Shown: positions 13,557-24,801 of the stretch, one piece after another
Numbering within the stretch: the first letter of the stretch is position 1
How the letters are laid out: every line of letters starts with the position of its first letter
Origin: Trichuris trichiura
Taxonomy: Eukaryota; Nematoda; Enoplea; Trichinellida; Trichuridae
Length of the DNA: 64,000 nucleotides
NCBI GenBank assembly: GCA_037903355.1
Contig: JBAJFE010000026.1
Span: 248,001-312,000, forward strand
Direction: 5' to 3'
Translations under genes and position numbers: made by a program
The notes under the pieces: model-generated
The model's input: the letters and a program-made list of their open reading frames with translations, nothing else
Databases searched by the model: none
What the model was told of the DNA's origin: nothing

Positions 13557-16500
13557 ATGTCAACGGTTAAAAAGAAGCAGGACGACAGAAACTTGAAAAT
13601 ATTACGCGAACAAGCTGCCTTGGCATGCAATAAGCAATGTTTCGATTGTTACCAACGAGGACCTACCTATATCGACATGACCATTGGTTCCTTTGTTTGC
13701 ACCTCTTGTAGTGGTTTACTGTAAGCAACACATGCGACTATTCGAATGCCCGTGAAAAGTGCATAGTTTTCTTTTTATTTAGCCGTGGGCTCAATCCTCC
13801 CCATCGAGTAAAGTCAATATCAATGGCAACGTTCACTGCGGATGAAATTGAATTTGTAAAAAGTAGAGGCAATGAAGTAGGTTCCATTTCTATTTGCTCT
13901 TTACGGCCAGTGCCACCTCGGCGGCCTGCAGAGCTTTCCTGTAATAGTTTATGTCGTGCCAAGTTACTCTTAGCACTGCCAGGCAGACGTAGCTTTAACT
14001 AGAAGAGTTGTAATTGCATCCTTTTGTACATTTACTTTCTCGTTGTATAAATTGTCTGAGGCGTACGATTTTCAGTACTGTCGCAATGTTTGGATGGGAC
14101 GTTACGACAAAGGTCGTGGTCTGGACGAAAGTTCTTTCAAAGACGAAACTCAAATGAAAGATTTTTTGGTGCTTGTAAGTGCCAACCAAACATGGAAAAC
14201 GTTTTTAAAAATTGCTCTTTAAAGAAATACGAAAAGAAGCGTTGGTACGTCACTCCTACGGAATCCATGAACGTTAAGACGTCGTCAAGCGGAAGTCCCT
14301 CTTCCATGTTGGATGGTCATTCAGTCGACGTATCGACCGGTCCAGCCTATCCTGCGCAGTTTAGGAGTCGACCATCGCAACCGCCTGTTGCCAAATTGTT
14401 AATCGATTCGCAGGTGAGCTCTCTGCTCCGTCTTCCAAAAGCGATATGCCTCAATTGTTCTTTGCTTACAAAGGAGACAAAGCAGTCACTTTTGAATATA
14501 GACTTTGACCCATTCAGCATGGCCAACGCGGAAGGTAACAATGCCTACTATTTTTGCTCCGGGAAAAATTTCCATTTAAACAATTGATCGGCAGGACCTA
14601 AAGACAAACCGATGGGAGTGAATAATTCCAATTTTGCCGATTTTGCCAATTTTGAATCGCATAACGCGGCTGCGTCTTTTGGTGTTGCCAACGCGCAGGC
14701 GCCTATTGAACCTATCGACCAGGGTAAGAAGGGTTGGCCTATACAAAAATTTAAATTAGTTTCTATTTGAAGGAACCGTTGGCTCGTCGTTGGCAATGTC
14801 CGCAGGCGGATCCTCCTATCCGTCGGCGGACAAGTATTCCGCCTTGGCGGAACTGGACGAGCTTTTTCGAAATGATCCCAACAACGCAATGTCGAATCGC
14901 ATAACGCGGCTGCGTCTTTTGGTGTTGCCAACGCGCAGGCGCCTATTGAACCTATCGACCAGGGTAGTTGGCCTATACAAAAATTTAAATTAGTTTCTAT
15001 TTGAAGGAACCGAATGTCCGCAGGCGGATCCTCCTATCCGTCGGCGGACAAGTATTCCGCCTTGGCGGAACTGGACGAGCTTTTTCGAAATGATCCCAAC
15101 AACGCAATGTCGGTCGGCTCTTTAGGTGCTCAGAGTAAGGCGACGTTGAATTCGCTCAGTTTGCTTTGTTGTTCAATGACCTTTTCCGGCTGTTAGGTTT
15201 GGGCGTTCAAACGACATCGGCACCGGTGCACAACAGCTTCTCCAATGTTGTTCATGGTAGGCCGTTTTTTTAAGCATCCAAAAGTAAAAAGTTTCAGGAG
15301 TTGTGACGTCAAGCTAATGATTAACTTATCGTGTTAGCTTTTTAGAAAATTTTAAAGTTCACATAAATCATGGTCCGCAGAAAATGAGATTTTTAGCGCT
15401 TTTCTTCTCTTAAGATGGGAAGGGTTTTGGTCAGCCAATGTAATTCACTGTTCTTAGAAAAGCTTAGAAAAGGTGCCCAGTTTCTTTGCATTCGATGACC
15501 TAAATTTAAATTTCCTCGTAAAAATAATTCTATGGGCTTACTGCTATTAACATCAAGTTTTGTTGATTATTGTTAAAGAAATGCATTATTTTGTTTTCGT
15601 TCGGTTAGGCGTTCCGTTGGCTTCATTTCGAAAGTGTAACCGCATTTCGTTTTAAAAATTGTTTGCCAAATGTTGGTCACATGACTCGTGCAATATTTTT
15701 GCATTTTTTTCATGCGCTTCATACCGATGAGTAATCGAGTCTTTTTAGCAGTTGCGATTGCAAGATGTTTAAGCGTTTCGCAGATTGGTCCGATCTTTTT
15801 CTCGAGTAGTCGACCGACTTTTTCGTTTTTGAAAGCAATCGTTTACGCTGTTTATTTTTGGGCTGACAGAGTCACCTGTTGCGTCGATATCTTTCGCGGA
15901 GTCGCTTTTTTGCATATCGTCTTCGTCTTCAATTTAAAATCATCAAGGTGACAAGACGCGCTGTGACGTCATCAGGCAAAACGAACCTCGTTTGTTTTTG
16001 TCGAACTTTTTTAAACGTTCGTTTGTTCACTTTTCATCCGCAACGCGTTCAAAACGTGCAGTATCGATTTTGGTCGTTTTCAAAACGAAACAAACCATTC
16101 GGGCGCCGTCTCGAAATTATCATTGACTTAGGCGCAACGTTGACATCAAAAGTTAGGGAAAAGTTTTTTTCAGCATTTTGTAACCTATCCGTGCGTCAAA
16201 GTGTCACCATAATTCGCTGTAACTCATTCTTTTTTTTCCTACGTGTTTTTCCTTGTACGCTCATGCCAAAGTAAGCTTTTATGTTAATAAGACAAGCCCA
16301 ATAAGGTGTACTTCCAGTTTGTTTTGCCGTGTATGGTATGAATGGCAATTTCACTCAACGTTTTTTTAAAATAGGTTCAATTCCAAATCCTTTCGGAATC
16401 ACTGGTTCGTCGCAGCCTCCTTCCGTCGGTTTAATGTCCGCAGGCAGTTTCAATTCAAACGGTCTTCTAGCAGGGACACCTGCTACAGCTACTATTACTC

Positions 16501-16832
16501 CTACAACGACTACTGCTGCTGCTGCTGCTACGTCGACGTCGTGGAATCCATTTTTTAATGCTAACCCATCGGGTGACCAGAAACAAGCGTTCTCTTCTTT
16601 GAATCCGTTCGGTACGCAGGCGAATATGTCCGCGTCGTATGGGAATTTTCAGCTGCCAAATAAGGCTGTCAACGGTGCAGCTAAAGTGCCATCATCAATG
16701 GTGCGTACAAAAATAGTTCATCGCTATTCTCTCTTTGTCTTTTTGTTGACAATCGAATTTTGCATATCTTAGGGCGGTTTCTACGGTGGCCCCAATAATC
16801 AGCAACAGTCAAACTGGAATCCGTTTTTATAA
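13557..16832 (+). CDS. AGFG1: ArfGAP with FG/NPF repeats (AGFG/HRB family)
   Basis: Exons 13557-13720, 13783-13876, 14076-14174, 14225-14413, 14474-14534, 14595-14723, 14774-~14893, then (after a duplication) 15197-15256, 16375-16700, 16773-16832. AGFG proteins link endocytic cargo to EH-domain proteins and act in vesicle traffic. The N-terminal ArfGAP zinc finger is clear: CNKQCFDCYQRGPTYI with the second pair in FVCTS CSG, then RGLNPPHRVKSISMATF and EKKRWYVTP. The tail is Ser/Asn/Pro-rich with repeated NPF-type motifs (IPNPFG, SWNPFF, LNPFG) and ends WNPFL, as in the family. A 240-bp tandem copy (see repeat) covers parts of exons 6-7. The reading frame through the second copy shifts and stops, so as written this gene cannot give a full-length product unless the copy is an assembly error or is bypassed. 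The 1.1-kb intron 15257-16374 contains two TGACGTCA sites. Confidence 0.92.
14654..15113 (+). repeat. 240-bp tandem duplication inside AGFG
   Basis: The segment beginning GAATCGCATAACGCGGC at 14654 is repeated from 14894. Copy 1 is 240 bases; copy 2 is about 220 bases because of small deletions (about 6 bases near 14966 and 16 bases near 15011). The unit contains the 3' part of exon 6, its intron and most of exon 7. Outside the deletions the copies are essentially identical. Confidence 0.95.
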
Positions 16833-17376
16833 AAAAAGAAGGAAAGATAGAGAAAGAACGATGAAGAAAATGAGTTATTGAAAAAAAATTTCAGCATGCA
16901 GTTTTTTGTGCGTTTCGTTGTTTCTTACTGTGCATTCCACTCTCCCAAGCGCACTGTGCTCTTTCGAGTCGCACTTACCTGTTTCGTTCGACTCCTTTCT
17001 TCTTTTCTTCATGTTGTGCTTGCTCTGCTGCTACACTATTTGCATATCATCGCTATTGCTATCTTTCCACCAATACGGAGTGGCTGAAATTAAAGCAACT
17101 CCTTTTTCGCTTGAAGCTCATTCAAGGGGCACCCAACCGCGCGCGCGCGCGCGTCCTTCCAACTATAAATGTTAAACAAGTGTTGCTGATAGACGCGACT
17201 TCTGTTGCCATGGCGATTCTTCAGCCTTTGCGCGGCAGTAGTGCCTCTTTGTATACGAATCTGATCCGCTGACAATTTTCGAAAGACCACAACGTTCAAG
17301 GCATGTGACTATGTTGAAATGAGACTGTGCGAATTCACGCAGGTTTCTTATCCCGCGCCGTAGAACAGTTAAAAGA
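16833..17376. other. Intergenic AGFG to MAK-like kinase
   Basis: 544 bases with pyrimidine-rich DNA and a (GC)n run at about 17139-17153. This is the likely kinase promoter. Nothing else seen. Confidence 0.4.
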
Positions 17377-20300
17377 ATGAACGGCCTTTTGGTAGCCAGC
17401 AGATATCGTTTAATCAACGAAATTGGCGATGGGACATTCGGCGAAGTCTGGTTGGCCAAGCGGGTGGGCACTAACGAAAAAGTAGCTGTCAAACGGTAGA
17501 AAAATCTTTTGTTGCTTTGTTGCTTATTTATTATAGCCGTGTTGTTTTTCTAGAATGAAAAGGAAGTTCTTTTCATGGGACGAAGCTATGAACCTGCGCG
17601 AAGTGAAGGTGCAAATTGTTTCTTGATTTTCTTTCCTCTTTTCATTTTTCTTTTTTTTCCTGTCAAGTCGTTGAGAAAGCTCAATCATGTCAACGTTGTC
17701 AAGCTTAAAGAGGTCATTAGGGAAAACGATACGCTTTACTTTGTTTTCGAATATATGAAGGAGAACTTGTACGAAATGGCCAAGAAAAGGTTTGACGAAG
17801 GAAGAAGAAAAAGTTTCCCGCTTATATTATGCCACTTTGCAGGGAGACGCCATTTCCGCAACCGATCATATGCCTTATGACAGCGCAGATACTGCGCGGC
17901 CTTGCCTACATACACAAACACGGTGATAAGAGCAATATTTTTTTAAAAAAATGTATAAGTTTTGTTTAGGATTTTTCCATCGCGACATGAAACCTGAAAA
18001 CGTGCTCTGCTTGGGACCTGAGCAGGTAAAAATTGCCGACTTTGGCCTTGCAAGAGAAGTGCGCTCAATTCCACCATATACGGACTACGTTTCGACTCGA
18101 TGGTTGTTACCTTTTGCTCATATGGACCTAAATGGCAAATTGTTTACTAACAGGCTTTGTTCTTTTTCTTTAAGGTACAGAGCACCCGAGGTGCTGCTTC
18201 GTAGTCGTAACTACAGTTCGCCTATTGACCTTTGGGCGGTTGGTTGCATAATGGCCGAATTGTACTTGATGAGACCGTTGTTTCCCGGCAGCTCGGAGAT
18301 TGACGAAATTTTCAAAATTTGCGCTATTCTCGGTACGCCTTCCAGAGTAAGTTGTGCCCGGTTACCCAATCACTTCGCCGCGTTGTAGTTTTCTTTTCTA
18401 ATCAAAGGACGAATGGCCAAAAGGTTATCAGTTGGCGGCGGCTATGAACTTTCGTTTTCCTCAATGCGTAGCCGTACCGCTGGAAAAGCTGATAGTTGGA
18501 GCAAGTCATGACGTCATCATTTTGCTTCAACAATTGCTCAGTTGGAATCCGGAATCGCGCCCTGCGGCTACTCAGGTTATGTCGTAATTTGATTTGTAGT
18601 TCGCCTTCGCGCGCCCGCGCCACCTTTGGAAAGAAGCAAAGTTCGAACTCCTTTTTAAAATAACGGATCAATGATTGAATAGATTTTTCCGCGGCTTCGC
18701 GAAACTTGGAGCGATTTGCAATCAATCGATCCGTCCCATTGAAATAGAGGAAAAGATGTCATTTCTACTTTAAGTTGGCCGATCGCCTTTTTCCATTTTT
18801 AATTGGGTTTTTACGCGGCGTTTCCTCACGTCTTGATCACTTTTTTCTTGTTGCCTCAGTTGCTGAATGTGTAATGATTTTAAATAATTTTTCTTTCCAT
18901 TGCTTTCCTAAACGGTGCTTCATTTTGATTTTAATTGCCAACGTTTTATTTAGCTGCCGAATTCTCTTTCGTTATTCTGAATTGAAAGTTTTAAGCTACT
19001 TATAATTTTGCATAATATAAGGTTTAGGTTGATGACACATGCAAACTCTTTCTACTGTTATACTTATGATTAAGTTTGTAAATAATGCTTGAAACGGGTC
19101 TTATCGCTTCTACGCCTTACTGTAGGGAAATGCAGGTTCATTTATATTAAGCACGCTACCGTATTGTCCCGCCCTTAACTTAGGCCTAAGCGAAAATAGA
19201 AGCCTTAGGTTTAGGCTTAGAGATACAGAAGAGCAGAAGAGAATGGCAAGCAAAGTTACAGTATGCCAGCATCGCGATTCCGTTGCTTCATGCTGTAAAA
19301 ATAATTTGTTGCTTTGCTACTCTCGAATCTTTTCTTTGCCTTTGGTTTGCAATGACTAGCTTACAGTAATAGTGACATTTTTATGTTGAAAAGCTGCATT
19401 CCTTTTGCAGCGAAGCTTGAAATGATTAGTTATTGAAAGTGACCCTTTATTTAAGTGACAGAGGTGAGAAACGCTCTGTGGTCAATAAAGCACTAATTCG
19501 TAGGTTATCCAAAGGGGGCAAATAAGCAATGCCTTTTCGAAGACCAATGTTTGCACGTTAGCTAACTCCGCGTATCGCCGCTGTGAAGCAAGCGTGTCAA
19601 TGGCGATTTAAAGCTCGGAAAATTCAGCTTATGACCCAATCATTGAGAAGTCTGCCGTTCAGCGGTCTAATCAATTGCCATTTTCGTAATCCGTCGACCG
19701 CTCAACGATTACAAGATCAAACGTTAACTTGGCGTGATTACTGAATCTAATCACCTAATTCGCCCTTTATCGTTTTCTAGGGCATAAATTAAGATATGCT
19801 GATTTTGTTTAGAAGGGTACTATCACTCAAATTCTGCATACGACGCGGTGGAACAATTTTTCTTAAACAAAACCGGTTTAGGGCATATTATAGGGTTATT
19901 CAGATTCTAAATACGTAACTAAGTTGAAGAATTTTAAACTCATTTTTCCTTTTAAGGCTTTGAAAAATCCGTGTTTCCGTGGTGCGTCAAAGGCGATAGA
20001 CAGCGTTAGGTTGGATCGCAAACGTCACAGCAGCGATAATAAGTTGGCACTTAGCCAACGTTTATCTCGCCTTTCGACGATCGACTCTCCGCAGGAACAA
20101 CCTGGCGACCAGGTGCGAGAAGTGCCCACCTACAAAAGCCTATTGGAAAGTAGCGATCAGCGACGGCCTTCTTTGGGTGCCAGAAAGGAAGTGCCAAATA
20201 TGCCTTCAGAAAAGGCGGCTGAACTCAAAGCGACTGCTCGCCTTAAAGGCACTGGCCGAAACGAGTTTTCTATAGAAGCACTGTTAAAAAATGGCGTCGT

Positions 20301-20977
20301 AGATGGTCGTCGCGACGGGGAACTTTCCGAGTTTGTCAAGAAAGTCCCTTTGGCCAATTGGTTAGCGTAAAGTACTCTATCGCTTCTGTAACTTTAAATT
20401 TGCATATTCAGCTCCTTAACGACGAGCATACAACATCGAACGGACCAAAGGAAGCCGTCTCTTCCGCGAATCGACAGCGTCTTTACAAAGAATGCAGTTT
20501 CCTCGTCGTTGCGCGGCGGTGAAAATTGGAATGGCGTTAATTTGTCCTCTCTGCCGGAGCTCAATTTATCCAACCTTTTTTCACCGAAAAAGGACACCTC
20601 ACAAAAGCATCTTTTCAATCATGCGAAGTTGGGCTCAATAACGGGTAAAGGATTAGGATGTGTTTCTTTGTTGAACATGTTTTTTGTGTACACAATCTCT
20701 TTTTTTACCTTTAGGTCAGAAAGCATTTTCTTCTCGTCAATATTTTCAAAATGGCGGCGAACGATTGTTGCACAATGCCGAGCTCGTTTTAAATTCATCG
20801 TCTCTCTTAGGGACGCACACTTCACGACAAAGTAGGCGACTCTTCCTATATAGGCGTGTTGCAGTAAAGACGAATTGTTTCTTTCAGCTTTTCTCGACTA
20901 GCCGCTTCGAAGAAGCTATTGACGCGTTGTTCCTTTTGCCAACCTTTCGAAATTCGAGAAGTCACTGTTCCGAGTGA
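17377..20977 (+). CDS. MAK: MAK/CILK1 (RCK-family) serine/threonine kinase
   Basis: Ten exons: 17377-17495, 17554-17608, 17668-17789, 17843-17922, 17970-18102, 18175-18346, 18408-18575, 19957-20366, 20412-20644, 20715-20977; about 584 residues. RCK kinases (human MAK, CILK1, C. elegans DYF-5) control cilium length and intraflagellar transport. The kinase domain spans roughly residues 10-295: GDGTFGEVW loop, VAVKR lysine near 39, [28 protein letters not shown] catalytic loop, ADFGLARE, a TDY activation motif in [14 protein letters not shown], and [13 protein letters not shown]. The domain closes with ALKNPCF, matching the family's ALxHPYF. The C-terminal ~270 residues are polar and not conserved. 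Intron 7 is 1.4 kb and carries a dispersed repeat. The last exon boundary is the least certain part. Confidence 0.93.
19126..19290. repeat. Dispersed repeat copy 1 with TTAGGC motifs
   Basis: Related by eye to 28222-28385: shared AAATGCAGGTTC, TTAAGCA, GCCCT, GCCTAAGC followed by AAAAT, and CAAAGTTAC further on. It contains TTAGGCCTAA and CCTTAGGTTTAGGCTTAG, the nematode telomere-type hexamer in both orientations. It lies in intron 7 of the kinase gene. Confidence 0.6.
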
Positions 20978-21781
20978 AAAGAAAAGATTTTGATGAGTTG
21001 CGTTTAGGTGCATTTGTCAAAGGCCAAAACGCGTCAGTGGACACGTCGTTGAATACCGCAGCTTGAACAGCGCTGCAAATGCGTATCTTTTTGGAGAGGC
21101 GTTTGCCACGAGGTGAAAAAAGACCTATTTTTTATTTCTTTTAAAATATTGCTTTGTACCTTTAACATGACACTGCCTCACAACTGTCATCATAATGGCT
21201 TGTTGTTAGGCTTTTAAGTTTCGGCTCGTTTTTTTGTTAGCTAAACTACGAAACCTATTGCCACTGATTAAATCGCTTAAGTGGCTACACGTCATTTGCA
21301 TTTATAACTCGGTAGAAAAACGATGCGCTGTGATATTATTGGCATCGAACAGTCCCCCTTTGTACTTGAAAACACTATTTTTGTAACAAGAATGCAGGCT
21401 TTCATTTTTACGATGCAAGTATAATCGTTTAATCGAGTAACAGTAAAGTTAGTAATAAAAAATGAAGCTTTCAAGCCAACAACTTATCGACGACAGGTCG
21501 AGGCGAACCTGAAACCACTTTATCGCGACGTTAAACGGCTGCAGTGTGGTCACAATAATGAAAAGTGTTTATTCATTTGCTAGTGTTAATATTCACCTTA
21601 AAGGTGTAGACGTTGGTAGCAACGTGATTGGACAATGATAAGTCAGCACTGAGCTTCAAGAAGTTTTTTGTTTTCGCGGGAATGCTTTTGCTTGCACTTA
21701 AGTAGCTGACCATATGCTAAACAGAAGACTTGTCTTAAACATTACAAGTAACTGGTTACTTTTGTTAAACAGTTGAAATAT

Positions 21782-21813
<32 letters not shown>

Positions 21814-21851
21814 ATAATAATAATAATAATAATTATTATAATTATTATTAT
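21782..21851. repeat. (ACT)n-(AAT)n compound microsatellite
   Basis: About eleven ACT units run directly into AAT units and then a TTA-rich tail, consistent with slippage plus a point change. Confidence 0.9.
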
Positions 21852-22163
21852 TTAGATTTTTTGAAACGCTTAACACGTTTCGAACTTTAGCGACGACTTG
21901 AAACCGTTCAGGAATCAGATGTTTAATCTGGTAATTTTAATAGCTTTCAAGAGTTCGCGTGTCCCGTTTCCAGTGACATAGTTGAACGCAAATGTTTCAA
22001 CGCTGTGCTATCACAGTAGATGTAAATAATTGATCGTATTTCAAAACTCACCGCCAAAGACGGCATATAAGTTTCTAATGGATATGATAAGTTTTGAAAT
22101 TAGACACTTAATTCCTGAACGGTTTCAAGACGTCGCTAAGGTAGGAAATACTAGCAACGAGAA

Positions 22164-22164
22164 C

Positions 22165-22216
<52 letters not shown>
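22164..22216. repeat. (ATT)n microsatellite
   Basis: Roughly seventeen uninterrupted ATT units in non-coding DNA. Confidence 0.9.
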
Positions 22217-22218
<2 letters not shown>

Positions 22219-23040
22219 TTTATAAAAGCGCTAAGTTCTATGACGTCAGCTATGCTATTGACACCGTGAGCATTAACTTACTGTATAGGAATGTTTTGCC
22301 TCTTACAAAAAGTGAAAAAAAAAGATTTTTTGTGACAGCAGTCCTTTGTAATTGGCTGACGCCGACCCCAACCAAAAAAGGGTGATCATTTGTTTCTTTT
22401 AACACTGAGCTGTTGCTTACGAAAGCAAAATGATCATTAGCCCATTTTAGCATCCGGAAACATGCGTCAATTTCTACCTATTAAGGCAATTGTTCTAGCG
22501 TGATTAAGCTTTCAAAAATGGAAGGCGTATTTCACTATTAAGTTTCAGTTTTGGCACTACCTAATGGAGCTCCGCTGAGCCCATTTCCAGTTTGGAATCT
22601 TATACAAAACAAGTTTGCATTCTATTCTCATATGCGTTAGCTGGTGAGAACGTTGCTTGATCTTTTGTTTTTAACTTAGCCACTGCTAAATAAGGAAATG
22701 TCCCAATTATTTGTGGCCATTTCCGTTTATCTTCATCAATTGTAAATGTCATTACCGCTAAGAAGCTGAACTGAAAAATGACTACCATCTCCATTCTATA
22801 CAGTGACATTTTATAAAGCTTTTCTATTTCAGCTCTTTTGCAGTGATCATTATACTGCCGAGAAGTTCCTACCTTTAAGTCATCGTTTTAGCCAAAATTC
22901 AAATCTTTAGAATAAAGTGAAATGGATAAATTATTCTACAGGTCGCGTGTAATGTTGATCACTACTTTGTAGCAGAGAATATATAATTTCAATTAGCAAA
23001 ATTCTTGCGTAGGCTGACGAAGCATTTCATCACCAAAGGA

Positions 23041-23734
23041 TCACTCTTCTGAACGTCTGTCAATACTTGGACGAGTATACGTACACCCTTTGATTGCCGA
23101 CAATCTTTGACGCGTCAAATATTTCTTTTCGTACACTGATCCGCTGGTCGTCTTAGCGCAAGATATTGTAAAATACTTTAATTTGTCGTCAGTGTCAATA
23201 GAAACCGTTTCAGCCGCCTCGTCATCACCATTATTGCAGTTTGCTCGCAGCTGCATCTTTGGGTTGCAATTAAAATGGACGTCGAACAACGACTGGGCGA
23301 TCTCTGTCGACGACTTTCGCTGTCTGCTTGGATGGTGGCCCTCCTTTTGCTACAGTATAGCCTGTGCGTTGAGGACTTTATTGATTTCCGCTTTGTCCTT
23401 TAAACGGGCAAAGGAGAAGCCCAATTCGATCGATCATTTTCAATTCCAAAGTAGGCTTACTCGCCAAGGAGAGTGTACGGTACGTCTTCCCCTTCAGCCT
23501 CTTGTAGAATACGGCGATGAGAAAAAATTTTACGGTTCGTTGACAACAAGGCCAATTGAATAACCGCGAGCTGACCTGTTGCCAGGATTCGGAAAACAAC
23601 GTACAAACCCAACTGAATGAACCGTAAGCAACGTGATTATAGCTCCACTTAAACCCATTAATCGTGGCAAGACGAACGGGCGCATCTTCACCTGTTGATG
23701 CGGCGACCAAATGCTTCCGATCAATCGGATACAT
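23041..23734 (-). CDS. Possible small gene, unidentified
   Basis: Several open segments on the minus strand can be joined at plausible GT-AG sites, for example a 44-base intron ending just above 23694 and one between about 23572 and 23497. Two alternative frames look protein-like. One has a hydrophobic stretch (LMGLSGAIITLLTVHSVGF). The other reads GEDAPVRLATINGFKWSY. I cannot decide between them and recognise no family. The terminal 23041-23289 open segment is hydrophilic. Existence of a gene is plausible; structure and function are unknown. Confidence 0.3.
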
Positions 23735-24801
23735 CTATTCCTTCTATGCTTTGCTCTTTGGAGGCTAACCGAAAAATGGCGGTACGGAGTGCAGCAGTAA
23801 AGTCAAGACGCTTATTCAATGAAATGTAAACAACTACCTGAATACTGAAAGAAATGTTTGAAGCTTTTTAAAAAAATAGCTCAGTTGAATGGCCTTATTA
23901 CTTTGAGTAAAATATTAATCTATAAAGATGGACTGACGCAGGTAAAGCTCACAATTGGACCTGTTGCTCTACGCGGGTTGAAAGAAGACCAAGAGAGTAC
24001 GGATACTTGCAAACTATCTACATTATTGTCTTCAAAACTTTGCCGCTGCGTTTAATTCGGCAGCGGATCCAACTTTGACCTTTCGTTAAAGAGGACACAC
24101 GCAGGGATGTTGCGGTGGGGGATAAAGCGGACATGTCATCGTCAGCGTCAACTGTTTTTCACATCGTCAAACTTTGGCAGACCGCCATGACAGTTAGCCA
24201 CTGATATTATTAATGGAGCGACAATATTGCAGGTGCTTGTGGAGGCAAGAAACTGACGACTTTGCTGATTAGATGCATCGCTCGAAAGAGGGTTTTGTAT
24301 TCGAAAAATGGTAAAGGTCAGAGCGGGTCAGGTCGAGGCTTAACCTCCTCTGTCCGTTGCTTCATCATCGCACGGCTCAGCGACCCATTGCGCGAGCACA
24401 AATGGAAGATCACGCCTAGCTGACGTCATTGACAATGGCGGCAAAACACCCCAAGGAGGAGGATGGACGATGCGGATTCATTGCCGCCTATGGATACGCC
24501 GGACAAGCATCAAATAGCTCATTGGCCATCATCATCTCTTAGCGGTTTGGTGTTGAGGCCACGTGCCGGTCTATTGTCGCCTCAGTAAGCAGCAGCGGGT
24601 AGCAAACAGACGATCCATCATCCTACGTGCTCCTCTTACGCATCATCATCCGTTAAGTGTACGCGATATGCTCAACTCAGCCTGATCGACCGCTCCTTAT
24701 ACGACTGCTGATACCTCCGCGACAAAATGAATTTCGCTCATCTACGTATACGAGGTGGCTTTGCGCTACAGTAGGCTGTCAGTAGCGAAACACCACCAAG
24801 A
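23735..24801. other. Upstream region of LMX1-like gene
   Basis: About 1.07 kb, more GC-rich and CG-rich than neighbouring intergenic DNA, with one TGACGTCA at 24421. Likely 5' regulatory sequence or 5' UTR of the LIM-homeobox gene. No exon recognised. Confidence 0.4.

Larger units (their letters stand above)
20978..23040. other. AT-rich intergenic region with microsatellites
   Basis: Contains a compound (ACT)n(AAT)n tract at about 21782-21851, an (ATT)n tract at 22164-22216 and a TGACGTCA site at 22241. No coding exon recognised. Confidence 0.5.

Noticed and set aside
18402..18725. Minus-strand 107-codon frame across the kinase exon 7 region
   Set aside because: The plus-strand exon encodes conserved kinase sequence (subdomains X-XI); the reverse frame is incidental.
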